Shown here: positions 1 to 8,722 of the stretch, one piece after another | Layout: each line of letters starts with the position of its first letter | Position numbering within the stretch: position 1 is the stretch's first letter | NCBI RefSeq assembly: GCF_040096055.1 | Contig: NZ_JBBMFK010000004.1 | Span: 62,001 to 126,000, forward strand | Source of the DNA: Pseudoflavonifractor intestinihominis | GTDB lineage: Bacteria; Bacillota; Clostridia; Oscillospirales; Oscillospiraceae | Length of the DNA stretch: 64,000 nt | Direction of reading: 5' to 3' | The notes under the pieces: generated by a model | Databases searched by the model: none | What the model was told of the DNA's origin: nothing | Seen by the model: only the letters and a program-made list of their open reading frames with translations | Made by a program: the position numbers and the translations under genes

Positions 1-235
1 TCAGGGCGGCGTCGAACAGGGCCTTGACGGCGTCGGCGTCGGCCACGTTGCCCTGGACGGCCAGGGCCTGGACGCCAAGGGCCTGGCACTCGGCCACGGT
101 CTGGTCGGCGGCGGCGGTGTTGCCGGCAAAGGACAGGACGATATTGCAGCCCCGGCGGGCCAGCTCCAGGCACACGGCCTTGCCGATGCCCCGGCTGCCG
201 CCGGTGACGATGGCGGTTTTTCCGGTGAGGCTCAT
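1..235 (-). CDS. fabG: 3-oxoacyl-ACP reductase FabG (5' part, runs off the window)
   Basis: The reading frame begins with an ATG at 235 and is cut by the window edge after about 78 codons. It opens with the short-chain dehydrogenase nucleotide-binding signature, a TGG-SRGIG glycine-rich loop at residues 11-18, followed by a Rossmann beta-alpha-beta and the NTAAAD region. The FabG family reduces 3-oxoacyl-ACP with NADPH in each fatty-acid elongation cycle. The ATG shares one base with the TGA of fabD (TGATG), so the two are translationally coupled at the end of the acpP-acc-fab operon. The catalytic Ser-Tyr-Lys lies outside the window, so other SDR enzymes are excluded only by context. Confidence 0.9.
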   Translation of the reverse strand, partial: MSLTGKTAIVTGGSRGIGKAVCLELARRGCNIVLSFAGNTAAADQTVAECQALGVQALAVQGNVADADAVKALFDAAL

Positions 236-1173
236 CAGGATTCTCCTTTCAGGGCCGCGGTGAGGGCGTCCAGGTCGGCGCAGGTCTCCACGGCGAAGGT
301 GCGGATGGCGGGGCAGGTCTTGCGGACGAAGCCGGAGAGCACCTTGCCCGGGCCGATCTCCACGATGGTGTCCACCCCAAGGGCCTCCATGCGGCGGATG
401 GTGTCCTCCATGCGGACGGAGGACTGGACCTGCCGCTCCAGCAGGGCGGGGATGGTGTCGCCCTCACCCATCTCATGGCCCAGGCAGTTGAAGAGCACAG
501 GGAAGGCCATGGGGCCGAACTCCACGGAGCGGAACCGCTCCGCCAGGGCGTCCCCGGCGGGCTTGAGGAGGGAGGTGTGGAAGGGGCCGCTGACCTTCAG
601 GGGCAGGGCCCGCTTGGCGCCCAGCTCCTTGGCCAGGGCGGCGGCCTTCTCCACGGCGGCCTTCTCGCCGCCGATGACCAGCTGGCCGGGGCAGTTGTAG
701 TTGGCAATCTCCACCACGCCCAGGCTGGCGGCCTGATCGCAGGCGGACTGGAGGGCGGCCACGTCCAGGCCCAGCACGGCCATCATGGCGCAGTCCATGC
801 CCTGGGCGGCCTGGGTCATCGCCTTGCCCCGGAAGGCCACCAGGGACACCGCCTCAGGGGCGGAGAACACGCCGGCGGCGTGGAGGGCGGAGTACTCGCC
901 CAGGCTGAGCCCGGCGGCATAGTCGGGCCTGATGCCCCGCTCATAGAGCAGGGCGGTGACGCCGGCGGCAAAGGCCACCATGGCGGGCTGGGTGTAGGCG
1001 GTCTGGTTGAGGACACCGGCGGCGTCGGTGAAGGAGACCTCCTTCAGGTCAAAGTCCACCTGCTCGGCCGCGCTGTCCAGCAAGGCGCGGAAGGCGGGAT
1101 AGGCTTCGTACAGGTCAGCGCCCATGCCGGGGTGCTGGCTGCCCTGTCCGGCGTACAGAAAGGCCAGGCTCAC
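235..1173 (-). CDS. fabD: malonyl-CoA:ACP transacylase FabD
   Basis: This 312-residue protein moves malonyl groups from CoA to the ACP phosphopantetheine arm. The AGQGSQ motif is at residues 8-13, the nucleophile elbow GLSLGE has Ser90, and the catalytic His is about residue 199 in GPFHTS. The usual second residue of the elbow (GHSLGE) is Leu here. I chose the GTG at 1173 because it forms a GTGA overlap with the fabK stop and places AGQGSQ at the normal distance from the N terminus; the longer frame to 1200 would add nine residues inside fabK. The length is normal for the family. Confidence 0.95.
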   Translation of the reverse strand: MSLAFLYAGQGSQHPGMGADLYEAYPAFRALLDSAAEQVDFDLKEVSFTDAAGVLNQTAYTQPAMVAFAAGVTALLYERGIRPDYAAGLSLGEYSALHAAGVFSAPEAVSLVAFRGKAMTQAAQGMDCAMMAVLGLDVAALQSACDQAASLGVVEIANYNCPGQLVIGGEKAAVEKAAALAKELGAKRALPLKVSGPFHTSLLKPAGDALAERFRSVEFGPMAFPVLFNCLGHEMGEGDTIPALLERQVQSSVRMEDTIRRMEALGVDTIVEIGPGKVLSGFVRKTCPAIRTFAVETCADLDALTAALKGES

Positions 1174-2102
1174 AGGTCGTTCACCAGACCTTTCACGCAC
1201 TTCTGGTAGTCGGCGTACAGCTCCTCCAGGATGGCCCGCACGGGGCGGATCTCGTGGAGCTGGCCGGCCACCTGGCCCGCCATCAGGCTGCCCATCTCGG
1301 TGTCGCCGTCAAAGACGGCCCGGCGCAGGGAGCCCAGGGTCAGCTTCTCGCGCTCGGCCAGGGGGATGTTCTCCTTCTCCATGCGGACATACTCCCGGGC
1401 CATCTTGTTCTTGAGCACCCGGACGGGGGCACCGGTGGTGCGGCCGGTGACGATGGTGTCGGTGTCGGTGGCCTTGAGCAGGGCCTGCTTGTAGTTGGGG
1501 TGGATGGGGCACTCCTCGCTGACCAGCAGGCAGGTGCCGATCTGGACGCCGCAGGCGCCCAGGGCATAGGCGGCGGCCAGCTGGCGGCCGCTGGCGATGC
1601 CGCCGGCGGCGATGACGGGCACGTCCACCGCGTCCACCACCTGGGGCACCAGGGCCATGGTGGTCATCTCGCCCACGTGGCCGCCGCTCTCGGTGCCCTC
1701 GGCGATGACGGCGTCGATGCCGTACCGGGTGAGGCGCTTGGCCAGCACGGCGGCAGCCACCACGGGGATGACGATGATGCCCGCCTCTTTCCAGGCGGGG
1801 ATGTACTTGCCGGGGTTGCCGGCGCCGGTGGTGACCACCTTCACGCCCTCCTCAATGACCACCTTGGCCATCTCGTCCACGGAGGGGTTCATCAGCATCA
1901 GGTTGACGCCGAAGGGCTTGTCGGTGAGGGCCTTGCAGCGGCGGATGTTCTCCCGCAGGCTGTCGGCGTTCATGCCGCCGGAGCCGATGAGGCCCAGGGC
2001 GCCGGCGTTGGATACGGCGGCGGCAAACTCGCCGGTGGCGATGTTGGCCATGCCGCCCTGAATAAAGGGAAACTCCGTTCCCAACAGTTCGTTGAGTTTC
2101 AT
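1170..2102 (-). CDS. fabK: FMN-dependent enoyl-ACP reductase II FabK
   Basis: This 310-residue TIM-barrel flavoprotein of the 2-nitropropane dioxygenase-like family reduces trans-2-enoyl-ACP with NAD(P)H. The N terminus has the typical FIQGGMANIA segment, and the central AEGTESGGHVG and later VIAAGGIASGRQ segments form the FMN phosphate site of the family. The start at 2102 has a GGGGAT ribosome site, and upstream codons in the open frame lie in the 62-bp fabH-fabK gap. No fabI is visible, so FabK is probably the elongation reductase of this operon. FabK enzymes are known to be insensitive to triclosan. Confidence 0.93.
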   Translation of the reverse strand: MKLNELLGTEFPFIQGGMANIATGEFAAAVSNAGALGLIGSGGMNADSLRENIRRCKALTDKPFGVNLMLMNPSVDEMAKVVIEEGVKVVTTGAGNPGKYIPAWKEAGIIVIPVVAAAVLAKRLTRYGIDAVIAEGTESGGHVGEMTTMALVPQVVDAVDVPVIAAGGIASGRQLAAAYALGACGVQIGTCLLVSEECPIHPNYKQALLKATDTDTIVTGRTTGAPVRVLKNKMAREYVRMEKENIPLAEREKLTLGSLRRAVFDGDTEMGSLMAGQVAGQLHEIRPVRAILEELYADYQKCVKGLVNDL

Positions 2103-2164
2103 AAAAATCCCCATTCCGCCGCAATGCGCGGCACAGATAGATATAAGATGTGTTTCGGCCCGGA

Positions 2165-3121
2165 TCAGCGTGCCCCGTCCAGCTCCAGGATGGCGCCGCC
2201 CCAGGTCAGGCCGCCGCCGAATCCGGAGAGCAGAGCCCGCATGCCGGGCCTGAGGGCGCCCGAGGCGCACAGCTCGTGGAGGAGCAGCGGGATGCTGGCG
2301 GCAGAGGTGTTGCCGTACTTGGCGATGTTCTTGGGGCACTTCTCCGGGGGGAGGTGCAGGTTCTTCACCACCCGGTCGATGATGCGCTCATTGGCCTGGT
2401 GGAGGACGAACAGGTCGATGTCCTCGGCGGTCATGTGGGCCTGCTCCAGCACCTGGGTGATGCACTTGGGCACGGTCTCCACCGCGAACTTGAACACGGC
2501 GGTGCCCTCCATGTGGATGTACTGGGGCGCTCCGGTGCCCGCGCCGGGCACATAGAGGACCTTCTCGTCTCCCCGGGCCCCCACCACGGTGTGAAGCACA
2601 GGGCAGTCGGGCCCGGACCGGACCACGGCGGCCCCCGCGCCGTCGCCGAAGAGGATGCAGGTGGTGCGGTCGGTGAAGTCCATCAGGCGGGAAAAGACCT
2701 CGCCGCCCACCACCAGGCCGTACTTCCTGGGGCAGGCGTCCAGCAGGCACTGGGCGGTGTGCAGCCCGTAGAGGAAGCCGGAGCAGGCCGCGTTCAGGTC
2801 CATGCACAGGCAGTCCTCGGGCAGGCCCAGCTCACGCTGGAGCAGGCAGGAGAGGGCGGGGGTGATGAAGTCGGGGGAGATGGTGGCCACCAGGCACACC
2901 CCCAGGTCGGCGGGGGAGATGCCCGCCCGGTCCATGGCCTGGCGGGCGGCGTCGGTGCACAGGGAGAGCAGGGTCTCGTCGGTGCAGTAGCGCCGCTCCT
3001 TGATGCCGGTGCGGGTGGAGATCCACTCGTCGCTGGTCTCCACCATGGCGGCCATGTCGTCGTTGGTGACCACCTTGGCCGGCGCGGCGGCTCCGGTGCC
3101 GCAGAGTTTGATGCCGTTCAT
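2165..3121 (-). CDS. fabH: 3-oxoacyl-ACP synthase III FabH
   Basis: The 318-residue thiolase-fold enzyme condenses acetyl- or branched acyl-CoA with malonyl-ACP to start fatty-acid synthesis. The family triad is visible: Cys113 in NAACSGF, His241 in VLHQAN and Asn271 in YGNTSAAS. The ATG at 3121 overlaps the TGA of accA as ATGA. A 62-bp gap separates it from fabK, the largest spacing in the operon. Length matches the family. Confidence 0.96.
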   Translation of the reverse strand: MNGIKLCGTGAAAPAKVVTNDDMAAMVETSDEWISTRTGIKERRYCTDETLLSLCTDAARQAMDRAGISPADLGVCLVATISPDFITPALSCLLQRELGLPEDCLCMDLNAACSGFLYGLHTAQCLLDACPRKYGLVVGGEVFSRLMDFTDRTTCILFGDGAGAAVVRSGPDCPVLHTVVGARGDEKVLYVPGAGTGAPQYIHMEGTAVFKFAVETVPKCITQVLEQAHMTAEDIDLFVLHQANERIIDRVVKNLHLPPEKCPKNIAKYGNTSAASIPLLLHELCASGALRPGMRALLSGFGGGLTWGGAILELDGAR

Positions 3122-3939
3122 CCCCGATCCCTCCTTATGGCCTGGTTGCCCATGGCACGGAATTTCCTGTAGCGCTGCTTGGCCAGGGCGGAGCCGCTCA
3201 GCTTGAGCAGCGGGGCCAGATTCCGGCTGATGGCGGCGTCCACAGCGGTGAACACCGCGTCGGGGTCGGTGTGGGCCCCGCCCTCGGGCTCGTGGATGAT
3301 CTCGTCGATGACGCCCAGCTCCTTCAGGTCGGCGGCGGTGAGCTTCATCACGTCGCAGGCCTCGCTGCTGCGGGAGGCGTCCTTCCACAGGATGGCGGCA
3401 AAGCCCTCGGGGGAGAGGACGGAGTACACAGCGTTCTCCAGCATGAGCACGCTGTTGCCCACGCCCAGAGCCAGAGCGCCGCCGCTGCCGCCCTCGCCGG
3501 TGACCACCGAGATGACGGGCACCGTCAGGGCGGAGAGGATGGACAGGCACTTGGCAATGGCCTCCCCCTGGCCTCTGGCCTCGGCCTCCAGGCCGGGGTA
3601 GGCGCCGGGGGTGTCGATAAAGGTGATGACGGGGCGGCGGAACTTGTCCGCCTGCTCCATCAGCCGCTGGGCCTTCCGGTACCCCTCGGGGCTGGGCATG
3701 CCGAAGTTGAACTTCAGGTTCTCCTCCAGGGTGCGGCCCTTCCGGTGGCCGATGACGGTGACGGGCTGGCCGTGGTACAGGGCCACGCCGCCCAGAATGC
3801 TGGGGTCCTCGCCGAAGTGGCGGTCGCCCCGCAGCTCAAAGAAGTCGGTGAAAAGGGCGGAGATAAAGTCCGCCGTGCCCGGCCGCTGGGGGTTGCGGGC
3901 CAGGGCCACCCGCTGGGCGGGGGTAAGAGTCTGGTTCAT
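3118..3939 (-). CDS. accA: acetyl-CoA carboxylase carboxyltransferase subunit alpha
   Basis: The 273-residue crotonase-fold subunit pairs with AccD to transfer CO2 from carboxybiotin to acetyl-CoA. ELRGDRHFGEDPSI near residues 35-50, the PSPEGYRKAQRLM stretch and TPGAYPG around 115-122 are family hallmarks. It lacks the long N-terminal extension of E. coli AccA, as is common in Firmicutes. Both ends overlap neighbours by ATGA, which favours equal synthesis of the two carboxyltransferase subunits. Confidence 0.96.
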   Translation of the reverse strand: MNQTLTPAQRVALARNPQRPGTADFISALFTDFFELRGDRHFGEDPSILGGVALYHGQPVTVIGHRKGRTLEENLKFNFGMPSPEGYRKAQRLMEQADKFRRPVITFIDTPGAYPGLEAEARGQGEAIAKCLSILSALTVPVISVVTGEGGSGGALALGVGNSVLMLENAVYSVLSPEGFAAILWKDASRSSEACDVMKLTAADLKELGVIDEIIHEPEGGAHTDPDAVFTAVDAAISRNLAPLLKLSGSALAKQRYRKFRAMGNQAIRRDRG

Positions 3940-4792
3940 CGGTCGCGGCCTCCCTTCGGGTCATGGAGCCGCAGCAGGCGGCTCAGCGTGGCGCGCAGTT
4001 CCTTCCGGGGCACCACCGCGTCCAGGAAGCCGTGGCTGAGCTGGTACTCCGCGCTCTGGAAGCCCTCGGGCACCGGCTGGCCGATGGTCTGCTCCACCAC
4101 ACGGGGACCGGCGAAGCCCACCAGGGCCCCGGGCTCGGCCAGCATGTAGTCGCCCAGGCTGGCGAAGCTGGCGGTGACGCCGCCGGTGGTGGGGTGGGTG
4201 AGCACGGAGATGTACAGCCCGCCGGCAGCGGAGAAGTGCTCCAGGGCGGCGGCGGTCTTGGCCATCTGCATCAGGGAGAGGATGCCCTCCTGCATCCGGG
4301 CCCCGCCGCTGGCGGAGAACAGGATGAGGGGCAGGCGGTTCTTCTCGGCGTACTCCACCAGGCGGGTGACCTTCTCGCCCACGGCGGCGCTCATGCTGCC
4401 CATGAAAAAGCGGCTGTCCAGCACGCCGACAGCCGTCCTGCGGCCGTCGATGCGGCCCGTGGCGGTGACCACGGCCTCACTCAGGCCGGTGCGCCGGCTC
4501 GCGTCGGCCAGCTTCCCGGCGTAGCCGGGGAAGGCCAGAGGGTCGGCGGAGGCCAGACGCTCATCCAGTTCCCGGAAGGTGCCCGGGTCCAGGATGAGGC
4601 TGAGCCGGTAGTAGGCGCTGACGGCGTGGTGATGGCCGCAGCGGGGGCAGACATAGAGGTTCTTGTGCAGCTCGCCCCTGGGCACCTCGGCCCCGCAGGC
4701 GGGGCAGGCCGGGGCGGGGGCGGAGCGGGGGCCGCCGCTGCGCAGGCTCTTGAGGGCCAGCAGCTTTTCGCGGCGGCGGGTAAATACGTTGC

Positions 4793-4796
<4 letters not shown>
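3936..4796 (-). CDS. accD: acetyl-CoA carboxylase carboxyltransferase subunit beta
   Basis: The 286-residue subunit has an N-terminal four-cysteine zinc ribbon, CPACG at about residues 32-36 and CPRCG at about 52-56, which in AccD binds the catalytic complex and nucleic acid. The crotonase-type domain follows with SASGGARMQEG near residue 160 forming an oxyanion-hole helix. ATGA overlaps link it to accC upstream and accA downstream. Confidence 0.96.
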
Positions 4797-6175
<1,379 letters not shown>

Positions 6176-6178
6176 GGC

Positions 6179-6604
6179 TCAGACCGCCTTATAGCGCAGC
6201 AGAGGGGCGCCGAAGGAGACCAGGGCGCCGTCCTCCTGGAGCAGCGCCTCGATGACGCAGTCGCAGGGGGCGGTGACCTCGTTCATCATCTTCATGGCCT
6301 CCATCAGGCAGACCGTCTGCCCCTTCTTCACCTGGTCGCCCACGGACACAAAGGGGGCGGCGCCGGGGGAGGGGGAGGCGTAGTAGGTGCCCACCAGGGG
6401 GGCGGTGATGACGCTGCCCTCCTCCTCGGCGGGAGCGGCGGGCACAGCGGAGGCCGCGGGAGCCGCCGCCACAGGGGCGGCGGCGGGGGCGGACCCGGCT
6501 GCCTTGCTCAGCTCCAGGGAGAAGTCTTTGCAGGTGAACTTCATGCTGACAGCCGCGCTGCCCTCAAAGCGGGCCATCAGCTCAAACACGTCCTGATTGC
6601 TCAT
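6179..6604 (-). CDS. accB: biotin carboxyl carrier protein of acetyl-CoA carboxylase
   Basis: The 141-residue carrier has a short N-terminal domain, an Ala/Pro-rich linker at about residues 36-62 and a C-terminal biotinyl domain. The biotin attachment site is MEAMKMMNEV with the target Lys at residue 105. The domain order and length are normal for BCCP. It follows acpP by 10 bp. Confidence 0.96.
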   Translation of the reverse strand: MSNQDVFELMARFEGSAAVSMKFTCKDFSLELSKAAGSAPAAAPVAAAPAASAVPAAPAEEEGSVITAPLVGTYYASPSPGAAPFVSVGDQVKKGQTVCLMEAMKMMNEVTAPCDCVIEALLQEDGALVSFGAPLLRYKAV

Positions 6605-6614
6605 GGGCCGTGCC

Positions 6615-6845
6615 TCAGGCCTTGTGGGACTCGATGTAGGCCATCAGATCGCCCACGGTCTTCATGTTGGGCAGGTCCTCGTCCTCGATGGTCACGCCGG
6701 AGGCCTCCTCCAGAGCCATGGACAGCTCCACGGCGGCCAGAGAGTCGGCGCCCAGGTCCTCGGACAGGGAGGCCTCCATGGTCACGTCCTCGGCATCACA
6801 GCTCAGGGTCTCCACAATGATATCGCGCATTTCTTCGAAAGTCAT
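6615..6845 (-). CDS. acpP: acyl carrier protein
   Basis: The 76-residue acidic protein has the phosphopantetheine site LGADSLAAVEL with Ser35. ACP carries the growing acyl chain for all enzymes of the operon. It is the first gene after the promoter at 6917-6945 and has a strong GAGGAG ribosome site. Placing acpP first lets the most abundant component be made at the highest level, an inference from the gene order. Confidence 0.97.
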   Translation of the reverse strand: MTFEEMRDIIVETLSCDAEDVTMEASLSEDLGADSLAAVELSMALEEASGVTIEDEDLPNMKTVGDLMAYIESHKA

Positions 6846-6872
6846 GATAACGTACTCCTCATTATTTCATTC

Positions 6873-6908
6873 AATTATTTTAATTAAAAATTTTTAAGTA
6901 AAATAATT
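6873..6908. promoter_or_regulatory. 36-bp AT-only palindrome in the fab operon leader (candidate operator)
   Basis: The two 18-base halves are mirror images apart from one pair (6883 against 6898). The arms are AATTATTTTA/TAAAATAATT and the centre is the perfect 14-mer TTAAAAATTTTTAA. It starts just downstream of the -10 box of the acpP promoter and ends 27 bp before the acpP start. It does not match the FapR or FabT operator consensus I know, so the ligand or regulator is unknown. Confidence 0.7.
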
Positions 6909-6916
6909 TAAGCGTT

Positions 6917-6945
6917 ATTGTAGCGAGGGCAAGGGCATCTGTCAA
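6917..6945 (-). promoter_or_regulatory. promoter of the acpP-acc-fab operon
   Basis: On the minus strand a perfect TTGACA (6945-6940) is followed by a 17-base spacer and TACAAT (6922-6917). This is a near-consensus housekeeping promoter and the only clear one before acpP. Confidence 0.9.
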
Positions 6946-6973
6946 GTATTTTTTTACCAAAAAATAGGGCCGC

Positions 6974-7002
6974 TTGCGCCGGAGGCCGGACTGTGCTAGG
7001 AT
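6974..7002 (+). promoter_or_regulatory. promoter of the thiamine pyrophosphokinase gene
   Basis: TTGCGC (6974-6979), a 17-base spacer and TAGGAT (6997-7002) precede the gene by about 70 bp. It is divergent from the fab promoter. Confidence 0.6.
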
Positions 7003-7074
7003 AGAGAGTACAAGCCGGAAGCACAAAAAACGGGATAAAACCCGGATATACCGGCACAAAGTGAGGAAAAAACC

Positions 7075-7692
7075 ATGTGTTGTGGAAATTGCTATATCGT
7101 GGGCGCGGGAGAACGGATCGATTTTCTTCCCGCGCCGGAGCAGGGGGATCTGCTCATCGCGGCGGACGGCGGCTACGCCTGGCTGCGGGAGAATGGGCTG
7201 GAGCCCGACCTGGTGGTGGGGGACTTTGACTCCATGGACGAGCCCGCCGGCGCGGCCCATCTGGTGCGCCTGCCCAGGGTGAAGGACGACACCGATACCA
7301 TGGCCGCCGTCCGGCTGGGCCAGGCGCGGGGCTACCGCCGGTTCCACATCTTCGGCGGCACCGGGGGAAGATTTGACCACACCCTGGCCAATTTGCAGCT
7401 GTTGGCCTGGCTCTCCCGCCGTGGGGAGCAGGGGTGGCTGTACGGCCCGGACTGGACTGCCACGGCAATTACCGGCGGGGCAGTGGAGTTCGGCCCGGAG
7501 CACCGGGGCATGATCTCCGTGTTTGCCCACTCGGACACCGTCCGGGGCGTGACCATCCAGGGGCTGAAGTACACCCTGTCCGGGGCGGAGCTGGACAACG
7601 GCTTCTCCCTGGGGGTGAGCAACGAGTTTACAGGCGTCCCTTCCCGGGTATCGGCGGAGGAGGGCACCCTGCTGGTGGTGTGGGAGCGCTGA
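7075..7692 (+). CDS. thiN: thiamine pyrophosphokinase
   Basis: The 205-residue enzyme transfers pyrophosphate from ATP to thiamine. Family motifs are AADGGYAWL (about residues 29-37), the acidic VVGDFDSMDEP (47-57), KDDTDTMAA (71-79) and the FGGTGGRFDHTLAN stretch (93-106). The C-terminal thiamine-binding half ends in TLSGAELDNGFSLGVSNEF, typical of the family. A GTGAGG ribosome site precedes the ATG. It is monocistronic here, away from the usual rsgA-rpe context of Firmicutes. Confidence 0.93.
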   Translation: MCCGNCYIVGAGERIDFLPAPEQGDLLIAADGGYAWLRENGLEPDLVVGDFDSMDEPAGAAHLVRLPRVKDDTDTMAAVRLGQARGYRRFHIFGGTGGRFDHTLANLQLLAWLSRRGEQGWLYGPDWTATAITGGAVEFGPEHRGMISVFAHSDTVRGVTIQGLKYTLSGAELDNGFSLGVSNEFTGVPSRVSAEEGTLLVVWER

Positions 7693-7712
7693 GACCCGCT
7701 CCTCTTAAATAC

Positions 7713-7760
7713 TTGACATATGTCAGAAACAGAGTATAATATCTGACATAAGTCAGAAAC
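7713..7760 (+). promoter_or_regulatory. promoter with two TGACATAWGTCAGAAAC operators
   Basis: TTGACA (7713-7718), a 16-base spacer and TATAAT (7735-7740) form a consensus promoter. A 17-base motif is repeated at 7714-7730 and 7744-7760, exactly 30 bp apart. The core TGACATATGTCA of copy one is a perfect palindrome and copy two has one mismatch. One copy covers the -35 box and the other the start point, as expected for repression by a dimer, probably the encoded DUF134 protein. Confidence 0.8.
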
Positions 7761-7773
7761 GGAGGGAGAACAG

Positions 7774-8136
7774 ATGCCCAGACCACAGAAGTGCAGGCGG
7801 GTGTGCCAGCTGCCCGGCTGGGCGGGCTTTGCCCCGGTGGGAGAGCAGCCCGGGCCGGAGGAGCCGGTGGTGCTGACAGTGGACGAGTTTGAGGTCATCC
7901 GCCTGCTGGACCTGGAGGGCCTGACCCAGGAGGCCTGCGCGGAGCAGATGGAGATCGCCCGCACCACGGTCACCGGCATCTGTGACAGCGCCCGCCGCAA
8001 GCTGGCCGACGCTCTGGTCAACGGGAAGCGGCTGGTCATCGCCGGGGGGAATTACCGCCTGTGCGACGGGCCGGGCTGCTGCCACCGCCGGGGCGGCTGC
8101 CGGAAAAAACAGTGTTTTGGAGGAGAAAACAGATGA
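7774..8136 (+). CDS. DUF134 family DNA-binding protein
   Basis: The 120-residue protein begins MPRPQKCRRVCQLP, the usual DUF134 opening, and carries a sigma-70 region 4-like helix-turn-helix at about residues 45-85 (LTQEACAEQMEIARTTV). The C-terminal tail has several cysteines (CDGPGCCHRRGGCRKKQC), a possible metal or iron-sulfur site. It overlaps the NifX-like gene by ATGA and sits right behind the paired operators, so it probably regulates its own operon. The signal it senses is unknown. Confidence 0.85.
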   Translation: MPRPQKCRRVCQLPGWAGFAPVGEQPGPEEPVVLTVDEFEVIRLLDLEGLTQEACAEQMEIARTTVTGICDSARRKLADALVNGKRLVIAGGNYRLCDGPGCCHRRGGCRKKQCFGGENR

Positions 8137-8528
8137 AAATCGCAGTCACTTACGAGAATGGACAGGTTTTTCAGCACTTCGGCCACAGCGAGCAGTTTAA
8201 GGTGTACAATGTGGACAACGGCGCGGTGACCTCTTCCGCCGTGGAGCCCACCAACGGCAGCGGCCACGGGGCCCTGGCCGGATTCCTGGTCGGGCTGGGC
8301 GTGGACACCCTGATCTGCGGCGGCATCGGCGGCGGCGCCATCGCGGCCCTGGGCGAGGCGGGCATCACCGTCTACGGCGGCGTGTCCGGCGACGCCGACG
8401 GGGCGGTGGAGGCCCTGCTGGTGGGCAATCTGGCCCGCAACGCCGAGCCCACCTGCCACCACCACGACCACGGCCACCACGACTGCCACAGCCACGACCA
8501 TACCTGCGGCGGACACTGCGGCGGCTGA
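8133..8528 (+). CDS. NifX/NifB-like iron-molybdenum cofactor-binding family protein
   Basis: The 131-residue protein has the dinitrogenase iron-molybdenum cofactor biosynthesis fold: MKIAVTYENGQVFQHFGHSEQF at the start and CGGIGGGAIAALGEAGI in the middle. After residue 110 it ends in a His/Cys-rich tail with alternating His and Asp, likely to bind metal. Nitrogenase genes are absent from the window, and such proteins are common in non-fixing anaerobes next to DUF134, where they are thought to handle iron-sulfur or metal cofactors. Confidence 0.85.
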   Translation: MKIAVTYENGQVFQHFGHSEQFKVYNVDNGAVTSSAVEPTNGSGHGALAGFLVGLGVDTLICGGIGGGAIAALGEAGITVYGGVSGDADGAVEALLVGNLARNAEPTCHHHDHGHHDCHSHDHTCGGHCGG

Positions 8529-8546
8529 GTCCATCGGAAAACAGAG

Positions 8547-8580
8547 ACAGCGGACCGTCTTCCGGCGGTCCGCTGTTTTT
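8547..8580 (+). terminator. intrinsic terminator after the DUF134-NifX operon
   Basis: An 11-bp perfect stem (8547-8557 with 8566-8576) and an 8-base loop are followed by a run of five T. Confidence 0.9.
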
Positions 8581-8658
8581 GTCCCTCCGGCGTTCCGGCG
8601 TGGGTTTTGGGCCCGGGACGGCGGAGATTTTTCCCGTGGGAAAAAATTCTAAGTGTAC

Positions 8659-8687
8659 TTGTGTAAAAGACAAAAGAGAGATATAAT
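8659..8687 (+). promoter_or_regulatory. promoter of the MATE exporter gene
   Basis: TTGTGT (8659-8664), a 17-base purine-rich spacer and a perfect TATAAT (8682-8687) lie 36 bp before the GTG start. Confidence 0.7.
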
Positions 8688-8722
8688 CTGTTGGTGTCGC
8701 TTTTATTGTGAGGAGGGAGCCT

